A DNA stretch of 64,000 nt from Girardinichthys multiradiatus (taxonomy: Eukaryota > Chordata > Actinopteri > Cyprinodontiformes > Goodeidae). Both the position numbers and the translations under genes were made by a program. This document shows, in pieces, positions 47,217-58,377 of the stretch (position 1 is its first letter; every line of letters begins with the position of its first letter). Where the stretch lies: the NCBI RefSeq assembly GCF_021462225.1, contig NC_061804.1, positions 42,657,975-42,721,974 of the forward strand. The letters run 5' to 3'. The notes under the pieces were generated by a model that saw only the letters and a program-made list of their open reading frames with translations, had not been told where the DNA came from and made no database searches.

Positions 47217-48574
47217 CGTCATGTAATGAGATGAGATGCAGCACCAGGGCAAGCTAGATACAGTACATGTACCACTTTGGTATGCAGGCTACAGTCATAA
47301 ACCAATCTATTAGTTCTTCACCTATAACATGAACCAGGATACTTCTGGGGAGTTTCATGTCATCCGTGACAGACAGCAAGCCTAAGAGGCCAACACAATC
47401 AATAACTAGCTCAAAGAAATCAATTGGAGGCAATCCGAGCATTATTACAACACAGGGTAAAACGGGGGGGTCAGAGAAGACAGGAAGCAGAAACTGGTTC
47501 CCAGTTTTATGTATGTTATTACAATGCAGGAAGGCAAGTGTACGAATGAATGTAATATTTGTACTAGTCTTAACAATCAGAATGAATAGTGTGGCATGCT
47601 GTTTGGACTGCATATCTAGTTGTAATTGGAGCAAATGTTTCTGTCCAAAAAGCAGCCTATTGTGATTATTATTTAAATGTCAGCTGCGTGTGGGATAGCT
47701 GTAGGCTTTTATTTCTGCTAGCTGAACAGCTTGTTTGTATCACTCCTGTTTAAATGAAGGGCTGCCATCTTCCAAACTTCTGTTATATTTAAAAACTCTA
47801 ACCAGGTCATCAGATGACATATTCTAAGCTTTATTAAACACATTTTAAACCCACAACCAATCAGAGTGGGCCAGCTTATTTATATCACTGGACAATTTAC
47901 ACTTCCTATTTGGATGAGTCATAAAAGCTGTGTGGTTTGGACAGTTTAGGTTTTTTTTTAACAACTGCTTATGAGTCTTGCATACAGTTAGTGTATCTTA
48001 AATTTGCATTTAGGGCCATTTCAACTCTCACATAATAGAGATAAACAGGGTTCAATAGATAGTTCCTTTTAAATAAATCATAACATGTTTGTCATTCCAA
48101 GGGTTGAGAGGGAAATTAACATTGACTTGATGGACACAGTGTGTCTTTGCACACCAATAAGGAGCTTATATGTATCCTTTCTAAACTGAGAACTCTTTAC
48201 TGTTGGCTAGAAAGCAGCATCATCAAACAGTGAGATTCACTGAGCCTAGTGTCAGCCTTGTCTTAAAAATCACAGATGAGGATCCTTCATGGAGCCATGG
48301 ATCGTCCCTCCTCTTAGCACGGTTGGCTGGAACTAATTCCTTCTGTCAGAGAACGCCCCATCACACAGCCAGAAGCAGTTCTCTTTGTAGAGGGTCAGCA
48401 ATCCACTACCACTGTTGACCTAATATCTTGAATAGTTATTTTTCCATGATAATACATTTAAATTTCCTTTAAATGTACATGCTGCTAATGTTTAGTTTAG
48501 AAATGCCCCAGAAAACATTTTGGTAACGATCTCCAGGCTCTAGTTCTTGTAAGGCTTCATTGTAATAATGTGTG
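47217..48574. other. Intronic sequence, nothing recognised
   Basis: AT-rich sequence between the palindrome and a purine-rich repeat. The frames at 47254-47665 on both strands overlap and show no recognisable motif. Confidence 0.4.
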
Positions 48575-49125
48575 AAGGTTTTGTAGGACCAACGTGCAAA
48601 CAGGAGCGAGGGAGTCAGAAGGTAAGTTGAATATTTAATAATTATAATGGAACTTACAGCACAGAACACAGGCAGATAGGAGAACGTGGAACAGGAAAAT
48701 CTATGGCGACATGGAGCAGGGAATCAACAGACAATGAAAACCATAGAGCTTAAATACAAAGGCAAGGAGGAGAATGGACCAATGAACGTAGGAAACTGAT
48801 CAGGAGGAATATCAGGAACAGCTGGTGGAACCAGGAGATATGAGCTAACTGGGAGATTGGCTACAGAGCAGGGAGGTAACAGGAAAACATGTCTAACTGA
48901 ACAGAAAAGGTAAACAATGGGACTAAACTAGAGAAAATAAACAAGGGGAAACCCGATCTACAAGGAAATATAAACTAAACACATATAACACTGGAATCCA
49001 GGAAGTAACAGAACTAAACAAGGAATATAATAAACCTGAATAAACAGAACAAAACCTGGCTGAGCAGAGAAGGTAAACAGAACACAAACACAACAACCTA
49101 ACCCAGGTGGATCATGACATTTATA
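48575..49125. repeat. Purine-rich interspersed sequence
   Basis: About 550 bp are strongly A/G-rich on the plus strand, with repeated 'aacagga', 'aactaaac' and 'ggtaaacagaac' motifs, ending 'acccaggtggatcatgacat'. The composition and the terminal 'tggatcatgaca' resemble a dispersed teleost repeat, but I cannot assign the family or its ends. Confidence 0.45.
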
Positions 49126-49478
49126 TGCAGATACTGATTTATAACCTATTCTGAGTTCTCTTTAAACACTTTAATTTAGAAAGTACATGATTATTTTAAA
49201 TTGATACTCTTTAGCCTTCCTGCTGTGAGTGGTCATAATTAGTTATTCTGGAAGCAGAAAACTATTACAAAGTTGACATGTTAAACTGTCTTTAGCATCT
49301 TATATTAGTCATTAGCACCATTAGCATAGCTAGCCTTTCTAAAACTCCTTAGAGAATGTACAGGGGTTGGACAATAAAACTGAAACACGTGGTTTTAGAC
49401 AACAATAATTTATTAGTATGGTGTAGGGCCTCATTTTGCCGCCAATACAGCATCAATTCGTCTTGGGAATGACATATA

Positions 49479-51046
49479 CAGGTCCTTCTCAAAAAATTAG
49501 CATATTGTGATAAAGTTCATTATTTTCTATAATGTCATGATGAAAATTTAACATTCATATATTTTAGATTCATTGCACACTACCTGAAATATTTCAGGTC
49601 TTTTAGTGTCTTAATACGGATGATTTTGGCATACAGCTCATGAAAACCCAAAATTCCTATCTCACAAAATTAGCATATTATTAAAAGGGTCTCTAAACGA
49701 GCTATGAACCTAATCATCTGAATCAACGAGTTAACTCTAAACACCTGCAAAAGATTCCTGAGGCCTTTAAAACTCCCAGCCTGGTTCATCACTCAAAACC
49801 CCAATCATGGGTAAGACTGCTGACCTGACTGCTGTCCAGAAGGCCACTATTGACACCCTCAAGCAAGAGGGTAAGACACAGAAAGAAATTTCTGAACGAA
49901 TAGGCTGTTCCCAGAGTGCTGTATCAAGGCACCTCAGTGGGAAGTCTGTGGGAAGGAAAAAGTGTGGCAGAAAACGCTGCAGAACGAGAAGAGGTGACCG
50001 GACCCTGAGGAAGATTGTGGAGAAGGGCCGATTCCAGACCTTGGGGGACCTGCGGAAGAAGTGGACTGAGTCTGGAGTAGAAACATCCAGAGCCACCGTG
50101 CACAGGCGTGTGCAGGAAATGGGCTACAGGTGCCGCATTCCCCAGACCTGGGCTACAGAGAAGCAGCACTGGACTGTTGCCCAGTGGTCCAAAGTACTTT
50201 TTTCGGATGAAAGCAAATTCTGCATGTCATTCGGAAATCAAGGTGCCAGAGTCTGGAGGAAGACTGGGGAGAAGGAAATGCCAAAATGCCAGAAGTCCAG
50301 TGTCAAGTACCCACAGTCAGTGATGGTCTGGGGTGCCGTGTCAGCTGCTGGTGTTGGTCCACTGTGTTTTATCAAGGGCAGGATCAATGCAGCTAGCTAT
50401 CAGGAGATTTTGGAGCACTTCATGCTTCCATCTGCCGAAAAGCTTTATGGAGATGAAGATTTCGTTTTTCAGCACGACCTGGCACCTGTTCACAGTGCCA
50501 AAACCACTGGTAAATGGTTTACTGACCATGGTATCACTGTGCTCAATTGGCCTGCCAACTCTCCTGACCTGAACCCCATAGAGAATCTGTGGGATATTGT
50601 GAAGAGAACGTTGAGAGACTCAAGACCAAACACTCTGGATGAGCTAAAGGCCGCTATCGAAGCATCCTGGGCCTCCATAAGACCTCAGCAGTGCCACAGG
50701 CTGATTGCCTCCATGCCATGCCGCATTGAAGCAGTCATTTCTGCCAAAGGATTCCCGACCAAGTATTGAGTGCATAACTGTACATGATTATTTGAAGGTT
50801 GACGTTGTTTGTATTAAAAACACTCTTCTTTTATTGGTCGGATGAAATATGCTAATTTTGTGAGATAGGAATTTTGTGTTTTCATGAGCTGTATGCCAAA
50901 ATCATCCGTATTAAGACAATAAAAGACCTGAAATATTTCAGTTAGTGTGCAATGAATCTAAAATATATGAATGTTAAATTTTCATCATTACATTATAGAA
51001 AATAATGAACTTTATCACAATATGCTAATTTTTTGAAAAGGACCTG
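49479..51046 (+). mobile_element. Full-length Tc1 element (DD34E), copy 2, nested
   Basis: The element runs from 'caggtccttctcaaaaaatt' to 'tttgaaaaggacctg', flanked by TA at 49477-49478 and 51047-51048. Restoring a single TA rejoins the host sequence as 'gacatatacaagtcctg'. Length 1568 bp, with long inverted repeats. It must be younger than its host element. Confidence 0.95.
49807..50769 (+). CDS. Tc1 transposase, uninterrupted 320-aa frame with a 14-residue deletion
   Basis: This is a cut-and-paste transposase of the Tc1 family. Features in order: MGKTADLTAVQKATIDTLKQ and two helix-turn-helix motifs (CSQSAVSRHLSG; SGVETSRATVHRRVQEM, about residues 35-115), a GRKKCGRKR basic stretch, then the catalytic domain with Asp in LFSDESKF, Asp in QHDLAPVHSAK and Glu in SPDLNPIENLW, the last two 34 residues apart. 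Between RIPQ and TWATEKQ it lacks the 14 residues VKPLLNQKQRQKRL seen in copy 1, an in-frame 42-bp loss at the linker of the DNA-binding and catalytic domains. The frame is otherwise open from start to stop, but this loss probably impairs activity. Expression would need a nearby promoter. Confidence 0.93.
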   Translation: MGKTADLTAVQKATIDTLKQEGKTQKEISERIGCSQSAVSRHLSGKSVGRKKCGRKRCRTRRGDRTLRKIVEKGRFQTLGDLRKKWTESGVETSRATVHRRVQEMGYRCRIPQTWATEKQHWTVAQWSKVLFSDESKFCMSFGNQGARVWRKTGEKEMPKCQKSSVKYPQSVMVWGAVSAAGVGPLCFIKGRINAASYQEILEHFMLPSAEKLYGDEDFVFQHDLAPVHSAKTTGKWFTDHGITVLNWPANSPDLNPIENLWDIVKRTLRDSRPNTLDELKAAIEASWASIRPQQCHRLIASMPCRIEAVISAKGFPTKY

Positions 51047-52014
51047 TACAAGTCCTGCACAGTGGTCAGAGGGATTTTAAGCCATTCTTCTTGCAGGATA
51101 GTGGCCAGGTCACTACGTGATACTGGTGGAGGAAAACGTTTCCTTACTCGCTCCTCCCAAACACCCAAAAGTGGCTCAATAATATTTAGATCTGGTGACT
51201 GTGCAGGCCATGGGAGATGTTCAACTTCCCCTTCATGTTCATCAAACCAATCTTTCACCAGTCTTGCTGTGTGTATTGGTGCATTGTCATCCTGATACAC
51301 GGCACTGCCTTCAGGATACAATGTTTGAACCATTGGATGCACATGGTCCTCAAGAATGGTTTGGTAGTCCTTGGCAGTGACGCGCCCATCTAGCACAAGT
51401 AATGGGCCAAGGGAATGCCATGATATGGCAGCCAAAACCATCACTGATCCACCCCCATGCTTCACTCTGGGCATGCAACAGTCTGGGTGGTACGCTTCTT
51501 TGGGGCTTCTCCACACCGTAACTCTCCTGGATGTGGGGAAAACAGTAAAGGTGGACTCATCAGAGAACAATACATGTTTCATATTGACCACAGCCCAAGA
51601 TTTGCGCTCCTTGCACCATTGAAACCGACGTGTGGCAATGGCATAAGTGACCAAAGGTTTGGCTATAGAAGCCCGGCCGTGTATATTGACCCTGTGGAGC
51701 TCCCGTTGGACAGTTCTGGTGGAAACAGGAGAGTTGAGGTGCACATTTAATTCTGCCGTGATTTGGGCAGCCGTGGTTTTCTGTTTTTTGGATACAATCC
51801 GGGTTAGCACCCGAACATCCCTTTCAGACAGCTTCCTCTTGCGTCCACAGTTAATCCTGTTGGATGTGGTTCGTCCTTCTTGGTGGTATGCTGACATTAC
51901 CCTGGATACCGTGGCTCTTGATACATCACAAAGACTTGCTGTCTTGGTCACAGATGCGCCAGCAAGACGTGCACCATCAATTTGTCCTCTTTTGAACTCT
52001 GGTATGTCACCCAT
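51025..52014 (-). pseudogene. DD36E-type transposase truncated and fused by Tc1 insertion
   Basis: A 329-codon open frame starts at 52014 (MGDIPEFKRGQIDGARLAG). It contains helix-turn-helix motifs (TKTASLCDVSRATVSRVMS), LFSDESTF, YQDDNAPIHTARL and AQSPDLNIIEPL. The Asp in DDNAP and the Glu are 36 residues apart, which defines a DD36E arrangement. The final codons (LYRSFSKN) come from the nested Tc1 terminal repeat. The original end lies beyond the insertion at about 49420-49476 (FPRRIDAVLAAK, then stop). So the insertion removed about 20 C-terminal residues. Before the insertion this copy may have been intact. Confidence 0.9.
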
Positions 52015-52202
52015 AATGTTGTGTGCATTTCAATATTTTGAGCAAAACTGTGCTCTTACCCTGCTAATCGAACCTTCACACTCTACTCTTCCTGGTGCAA
52101 TGTGCTATCTATGAAGACTGGCTACCAGGCTGGTCCAATTTAGCCTTGAAACCTCCCACACTAAAATGACAGGTGTTTCAGTTTCTTTGTCCAACCCCTG
52201 TA

Positions 52203-53076
52203 GATTCAAACCTAAACTTTAAAATTTCCAAAAGACCGTCAACATTCCTAAATCCAGAATGTTCCATAAGGTTAAAACTTTAAAGGATAAAACACAGCAA
52301 TTTTGCTGTAATGCGTTCAGTCTTCCTGTTATCCTCTGGATGTCTCACCCTCTCACAGGCTGAAAGAACCACAGACGTGTGTTGACATTGGTTCCCTTTT
52401 AAATAGCTTCTTCTACCTCTGTGTTTCCTATAGCTTAATTTTTAAACATCTCACTGGTACTGAAAATAGCGGAGTTTTCTCTCGGTAACAACGACACCTG
52501 AGTGTCGTTGTTGACCTATAACCTATTGACCTATTGGTGCCTATGTATGATGTGTTCACTGATCAGAAAAATAATTTGATTGGCTGATTACTAATCAGGT
52601 AACTCTAATTTAGTCTCTTTAGGCCCGTCTTTGTTGACTTCCGTCAGCTTGTCAGATCTCAGCTTCCCTAAATGTCTGCCTGGTAAAAGCTGAACTTTTC
52701 CAAAGGCTTCTGACTCAAAGTTGACCTTTGGAAGTTTTTATAAAGCGAATCATTCATGTGTGAGTATTTAGTATGGTTCAGTTATAGCATCCAGCTCTTT
52801 GTGGTAAAAGAGGCATTTGAGGTGGATTCTGCTACATTTGACCTGTTTACTAATTGTTGGTATGAGGGTGAACAGCTGTGTGAAATCATTATTGATTTCT
52901 GCTCCCATGTATTTGCAAAAGATTCATTTCTTCTAAAGATGCACTCCCACTTTTAAATTAAAAAACGTTCGCAACGGGGGCTTAAGTCATTCAAGTGGAG
53001 CTAAATGGATTTCTGCTCCAGGATCCATCTGTTTTTGAAGTTTGTTGACCAGGGTGGAAAATTGGAAATGTTGCTC

Positions 53077-53125
<49 letters not shown>

Positions 53126-54042
53126 GCTTCACCACTTTCTCCTATTCAGTGCAAAGGTAGCTGTTTACCCTTTAACTAACCTTTTAAGTTGATTCCTAAA
53201 TTTCACTATTTAACATGGACATTAGATTCCTTTGCCTCTTTTTATCCACTCCCTAAACTAAGGCACCAGTTTTTCAGTTTTCCTTCATTGTATCAGTTTA
53301 TCTAAGATTGTCACACTGGACCAAAAAGGATAGAAAGTGTTCCAGCTCCAGGCCTGACCATCTGCCTCCAATACGATAACATTTTTGTGTTTTTTATACA
53401 TGGCCACCTGGCTCGTCGGTCATAACTTGTTGTAGTGGACAGAGACAGCTGACAGGAGGTCAGCTTACACAGACAGACTGGCTTGTCTCCGCACAAAAGA
53501 CGCTGATGTCAGAAGGACACTTCACCTTCTTCACCTCTCCAGCAGCGCAGCGCTGCAGGAAAAGTAGGCAAGGTCAAAAAGCAAACAGTGAAAGTGCTAC
53601 TAATGCATCAAAATAACAGGACTGCATTTGAGAGGGAACTTAAACTGCTGTACTGCTGGAGTGGCTTCTCTGTTATTAAACTGCATAGTTTAAAAGGATG
53701 GTGGTGTAATACAGAGAGAATGGCCTGTAATGGAAGCCAGATCTAACTGGTTTCAGACTTATTCTGTCACAGATCAAACTGTTACAAGATCTCAAAAAGG
53801 AATAAGGTACAACAAAGCACCTCAGCTATTTTTCTAAAATAGATGCAGTAGAAGCAGATTTAAACTATTTGGACTACAACATTAATACTACAAATGATCC
53901 ACCTTATTGCTGCAATGCTTTAAAAAGCTTCCAATTGAGCTGTCTATACATACTTATTAAAATAAAAACAAATCTTAAAAAACGTACAAAGTCATGCACA
54001 CAGTAAACATCATACTACACTACTAGACTCAAATAACTCAAG
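52203..54042. other. Intronic sequence with CT microsatellite
   Basis: There is no exon or clear mobile element. A (CT)n tract lies at 53077-53122, followed by 'gtagcttcacc'. The CT tract plus 'tag' looks superficially like a splice acceptor, but what follows is not coding. Confidence 0.4.
53077..53122 (+). repeat. (CT)n microsatellite
   Basis: About 20 uninterrupted CT units. Confidence 0.95.
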
Positions 54043-54345
54043 TAAGTAAAATCTTATTTATATAGCATGTTTTCATAGACAAATGTCACAAAGTGCTTAA
54101 CCCAATAAAATACACAGCAATGTACCATACAGAAAAAAACACAATACATTTATAAATGCGTATCATAAAATCTAGCTAAAAGCTTCGGGATACAAATGTG
54201 TTTTTTAAAAGTGTCCACAGGGTCCAAACTCCATAGGAAGATAAGCAATCCATTCCACAATTTGGGTGCAACAGCTTGGAAAAATTGGTCTCCTCGGGTT
54301 TTGAAGCGGGTGTGGGGGACCACTGAAAGGTTCTGATTCAATGAC
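54043..54345 (-). mobile_element. L2-like LINE 3' fragment, minus strand
   Basis: The minus-strand frame (54341-54150) reads TRFKTRGDQFFQAVAPKLWN, then a degraded DTFKKHI, the last part of an L2-like reverse-transcriptase protein. The 3' side ends with 'ttatttatatagcatgtttt' (plus strand, near 54055), a typical LINE 3' end in reverse. Confidence 0.65.
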
Positions 54346-55844
54346 CTCAGACTACAGGAACAGGTATATATTTAAATCAAATCAGAAATACAGGAATACA
54401 AGCAGATATGGGTTTTTCTCACTTCCTTTGGTAGCCTATAACAGAGATGTTTTCCCAGGTCAAGTCTCAGACCTCAAACAAGTGAAATTAAAATGTTTTA
54501 TCAAATGTATGCCATCTGTTCTGCCAGTAACACTGCACTGTTGTAATCCTGTACTATTTGTTCTATGGCCTGACTTACCAAACATGGACATTTAACATGT
54601 ATCTCTCAATGTTATAAAGTTGAACTTGACTGGCAAACACTGTTAAGCATGGAAAAATAATGCAAAAGTTTAATTGTTTTTGATGCTGAGTTTCTGCATG
54701 AATCAAAGAAAGTAAGTTTTATTTAGGCTTTCTAATAACTTTAACACCTGTTAGTCCCTGAGCTCATTTTACTGCTCTAGAGACTTTCTTGCTCCTAACT
54801 GTAAATAATCTATTCATTGTGACAAGACTTGAAAATGTATGTCTATGCATCCTGATTGAAGATGAGCTAGTTTGCAAAGAAGAAGGAATTAAAGGTTCGC
54901 TTTTTAAATATATAGACTTCCAGCTGTACCTTGAGGTGGTTCTACAAAGTACCTACTCAAGGAGGTGAAGGGTTTAAAGACAAGTAGAACTGTAGAAATG
55001 CTAACTTTTTTGTAAACCAGGTGTATTTTGTAATGTATAACGGAAAACCGTTAGTATGACAACAACATCAGGTCTTTATTCACAGTTACTTTCTATTTAA
55101 GACAAGATTTTCTTATCTAGGCCTTCTGTTTTGTTGCCATTGTAGCAGTGTCACAGAAGCAATTTAAGTTGCTTTCCTTCTTGACTGAGTGATGTTGTTC
55201 CCAAGCCAACAGAAGTCCCCCTGATAATATTTCACTTGTATTGCCTTATTGTTAAAGCGGAATTCTTGACAGTGGTCACTGCCACCCTTCTAGTGTAGTG
55301 GACAATCATTAATACCTGCTGGGTGGGGACACCTATTGTTAAGAGCTACCTCTGTCCATCCTGTTCCCCCTGAGGTCGAGTTAAAAAGTGTTGCCTGTTT
55401 TCCAGATGGGTGAACTACAGTAGGCCCGATTGGGCTGGAGGGTCAACTGAGGGCAGCAAGGAGCTGGTGAGTATGGGAGTGATAGGCCAGGGTGCTGGGG
55501 TTGAGGGCTTTATTTTCCTTACAATGGGCTTCTAAATGACCCTGTTACAATGCCACTAAAGGCTGCACGACATCAGCCATTACTAGATTAAAGTAATCCT
55601 CTTTTCTGGCTAGGCAATTGCTTTATTAGCTGACCACACACAGGAGCTCCAACCATCTCTACAATGGTATTGTTGTGGGGGACCCTCAGGGTCCCATGGT
55701 GGGTGTTACTGGGCAGAGGAGGGTGAAGGGTTGTTTTTTTCAGCTCCTCCTTGCAGTTCCATGCAAAGGTTATATTTACTTGTTCTCATTAACCATCATA
55801 CTACCCATGTGCTTCTCTGCCTATATTTCATATAACATAGTGGT
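54346..55844. other. Intronic sequence, nothing clearly recognised
   Basis: A very short Tc1-like scrap ('gaggtggttctacaaagtac') occurs near 54935. The rest shows no support for a feature. Confidence 0.35.
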
Positions 55845-56085
55845 ATATAACACATATAACATATATGTTATAACACATATAACATATATGTTATAACACA
55901 TATAACATATTGGTATATAACACATATAACATATTGGTATATAACACATATAACATATTGGTATATAACACATATAACATATTGGTATATAACACATATA
56001 ACATGTACGTTATAACACATATAACATGTATGTTATAACACATATAACATATTGGTATATAACACATATAACATATTGGATGATT
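55845..56085 (+). repeat. 22-24-bp minisatellite (about ten units)
   Basis: Tandem units of 'tataacacatataacatat' with variable linkers (tggta, tgt, gtatgt, gtacgt). The core contains the self-complementary 'acatatatgt' in some units, so the array is highly AT-rich and hairpin-prone. The minus-strand frame with repeated cysteine and tyrosine is a by-product of the array. Confidence 0.93.
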
Positions 56086-57185
56086 TACAGTCAGATTAGG
56101 TGCCTGTAAAAAAATCCCTGAATTTTTTTGATACATCCTTGCTAGCTTGTTTTTACAAATAACTCATACAGCTGCCCCAGCTTCCCTTGACTTAGTTTTT
56201 GAAGGCATGGTTTATTTATCTACATTATTTACTGATGTCTTTTTGATGACATGCCATTCAGGTTCTAAAGGACATGAGCTGTTTTCTTATGCTGCCTTGT
56301 CAATGAAGCATAAATAGCTTCAGCTTATAATTTATTTAAAATTTTGAGAAATAGGAACCCATTCGAGCAGAATAAATATTCTGAAATATGCTTAAGATTT
56401 CATGAGTATTATGAGGCATGTTTTTATTTTTCCCATTTACATTATAATGTTCATATGAAAAAGAGGCATGTTTTTTGGAAAGAGCTTCTGGAGATGCATC
56501 TCCACATTCTCAAGAGATAAATCCCTGTTTATGTTCCAAAAGGAATGCAAAAATAAAATTTATGATTAAGCAAAGAACAACCCATGCAAATTAATCTTTT
56601 CTCTCCTCTTGCATCATCAAAAAAATATTTTTGGACTGAAACCATTAAGAAAAAATAGGTAGCATCAGTTAGCTGAAATATCTGACAGCCATGCCTTCTA
56701 ATCATTCTTCCTTGGAGGTCACAAGCCTGCTCTCCGTATCATCTATTCAGATTAAGAGACCAAGGGCAGAGAATAAATCACATCTAGCACTTTTTGATAA
56801 TGTGACTTCATTGATCCATGCTCAGAAAATGTTTTTGTTTCTCCTCACTGCGTCTGAAGGTTTAGAAGTCAGGGTCAACCACACAGCAGTACTCTTGCAT
56901 CAGAAACAAATCATCATTTTGCTCAAGGACATTTTAACAGTCTGGATGTTAGTGGCACTAATCCTGCTAATGTTTTGAAGGACATCTCCCTCTACTCGAG
57001 TCTGTCCTACGGGTTCTTATAACTTCCTTCAAGCAGAGAGCTGCTGTGTTGTCTTAATATTTAGTATTGTAAAGTCCTGCTGAGTTTAGTTTGCAAGTTA
57101 TTAAAGGGTTGGGGGATTTATGCATTTCCCATTAGGAATTATAGTATAAAGTCATGTTCATAAACAGGTTTTAGATGATTTTATG
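56086..57185. other. Intronic sequence, nothing recognised
   Basis: AT-rich sequence with no exon, RNA gene or clear mobile element. A 95-aa frame at 56691-56978 has no recognisable motif or splice context and is probably chance. Confidence 0.4.
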
Positions 57186-57241
57186 GACACACACGCACGC
57201 ACACACACACACACACAAACACACACACGCATACACACACA
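57186..57241 (+). repeat. Imperfect (CA)n tract
   Basis: CA dinucleotides with scattered G and A interruptions. Confidence 0.9.
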
Positions 57242-57279
57242 ACATATGTACCAAACCCTTATCTAAAGTCTGTTTACAC

Positions 57280-57850
57280 CTCAGCTTAAAGTTGTAGTAG
57301 GTAACTTTCATAAAAACTTTTTTTTACAAAAATAAATTTTTGTAAAAAATACATTCTACTGTCAGCACCCATGTCCTGACAGTAGAATATGAGACAGATT
57401 ATCTATGAAAAATATCAAGCTCCTCTGGCTTCTCCCAGTGGTCCTACTGGCATTTGCAGAAATACAGCGCTTGCGGTCAGAAACATCCAATCAGAGCCTG
57501 GAGAAATGTCTTAGCAGGTCCATCATGTTGTACACACTGCTCACACCCCTCCCCCGCACACAGCGTACTGTTGTTGAAGATTGCTGTTGTGCTGCAGCTG
57601 TGCTAATGATTTGAGGACAAAGTTTGTAGTCACAGTATGGACAGGCCATAGTCAGTGTAAAGCATATCATTGATTTTTCATCCCTACCAGTTAATATGCA
57701 ATAGATGTTTATCCCCCGATGGCCTTGCTTACTAGCCTACTTGTTCACAGATGGCTCCGCTGTTGAGGGAGGGCTCTAGCTCTAACCAGTAAACCAAATA
57801 GGATGTTCAATCTTGATACGGTCAGATTTATAAAATCTTGTTGGTGGGTC
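57280..57850. repeat. Dispersed teleost repeat with an internal 13-bp hairpin
   Basis: The stretch 'gttgtagtaggtaacttt', then 'aatatcaagctcctctggct' and 'gtggtcctactggcatttgc', matches a widespread non-coding repeat I recognise from other fish sequences, probably a non-autonomous DNA transposon. It contains a perfect hairpin: stem 57353-57365 pairs with 57376-57388 around a 10-base loop. Ends are approximate and the superfamily is unknown. Confidence 0.5.
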
Positions 57851-58377
57851 CAAACATTTTATTGATGAAGTACTGTTTTGTAAGGTGCAAGGCTGAAAAT
57901 TCATATTTTCTTAAAGAATTTCCAAACTAACCTTAGTCATTTATCTGTAGATAAATCAAATGCTTAGTCCTTTACTACTTGTATAAACATGTACGTATTG
58001 TAATGAGCTTTTTGTATGTTCGTTTTTCTTTTCAAAGCTGTGCTGGGTGCATCTTGACAAACCCAGATATGCAGTTTTATTTTGACAAAACTACATCATG
58101 TAAATAAAATATGTCTAGTGCCTAACATTGATCTAGTTAAGGCAATAGTGGGTCAGTTTAGACATTGTTTAAGATGAATAGTAGGAAGTAAGTAATCAGC
58201 TCATACAGTCAGTGTTGAGCTCCCTAGAAATGTTCGTATTACCAGCCTTTTTACTGAAAGCTGCACGGTACTTATGAATGCAAGATGTATTTAGTGGTAA
58301 ATGCGGCTCAATATAGAACATTTGTGTATCTGTTAACGCCTGAATCTAAACACCTGTGGGTCTGAATGTGAGCACGC
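57851..58377. other. Intronic sequence, nothing recognised
   Basis: I see no supportable feature before the C-rich block. Confidence 0.35.

Larger units (their letters stand above)
49361..52200 (-). mobile_element. Tc1/mariner element (DD36E type) hosting a nested Tc1
   Basis: The ends 'caggggttggacaataaaac' (49361) and 'gtccaacccctg' (to 52200) are flanked by TA. Without the nested element at 49479-51046 and its TA, it is about 1.27 kb, close to the 1199-bp copy at 11194. It is on the minus strand. It contains an almost complete transposase whose last codons are separated by the insertion. Confidence 0.93.

Noticed and set aside
49767..50678. Minus-strand frames of 60-109 codons across the nested Tc1
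   Set aside because: Antisense shadows of the transposase on the plus strand.
53077..53150. CT tract followed by 'gtag' as a splice acceptor of robo exon 3
   Set aside because: Downstream sequence has no resemblance to the Robo Ig2 domain and soon contains stops.
55891..56136. 81-aa minus-strand frame with repeated LYTNM
   Set aside because: It is a reading of the AT minisatellite.
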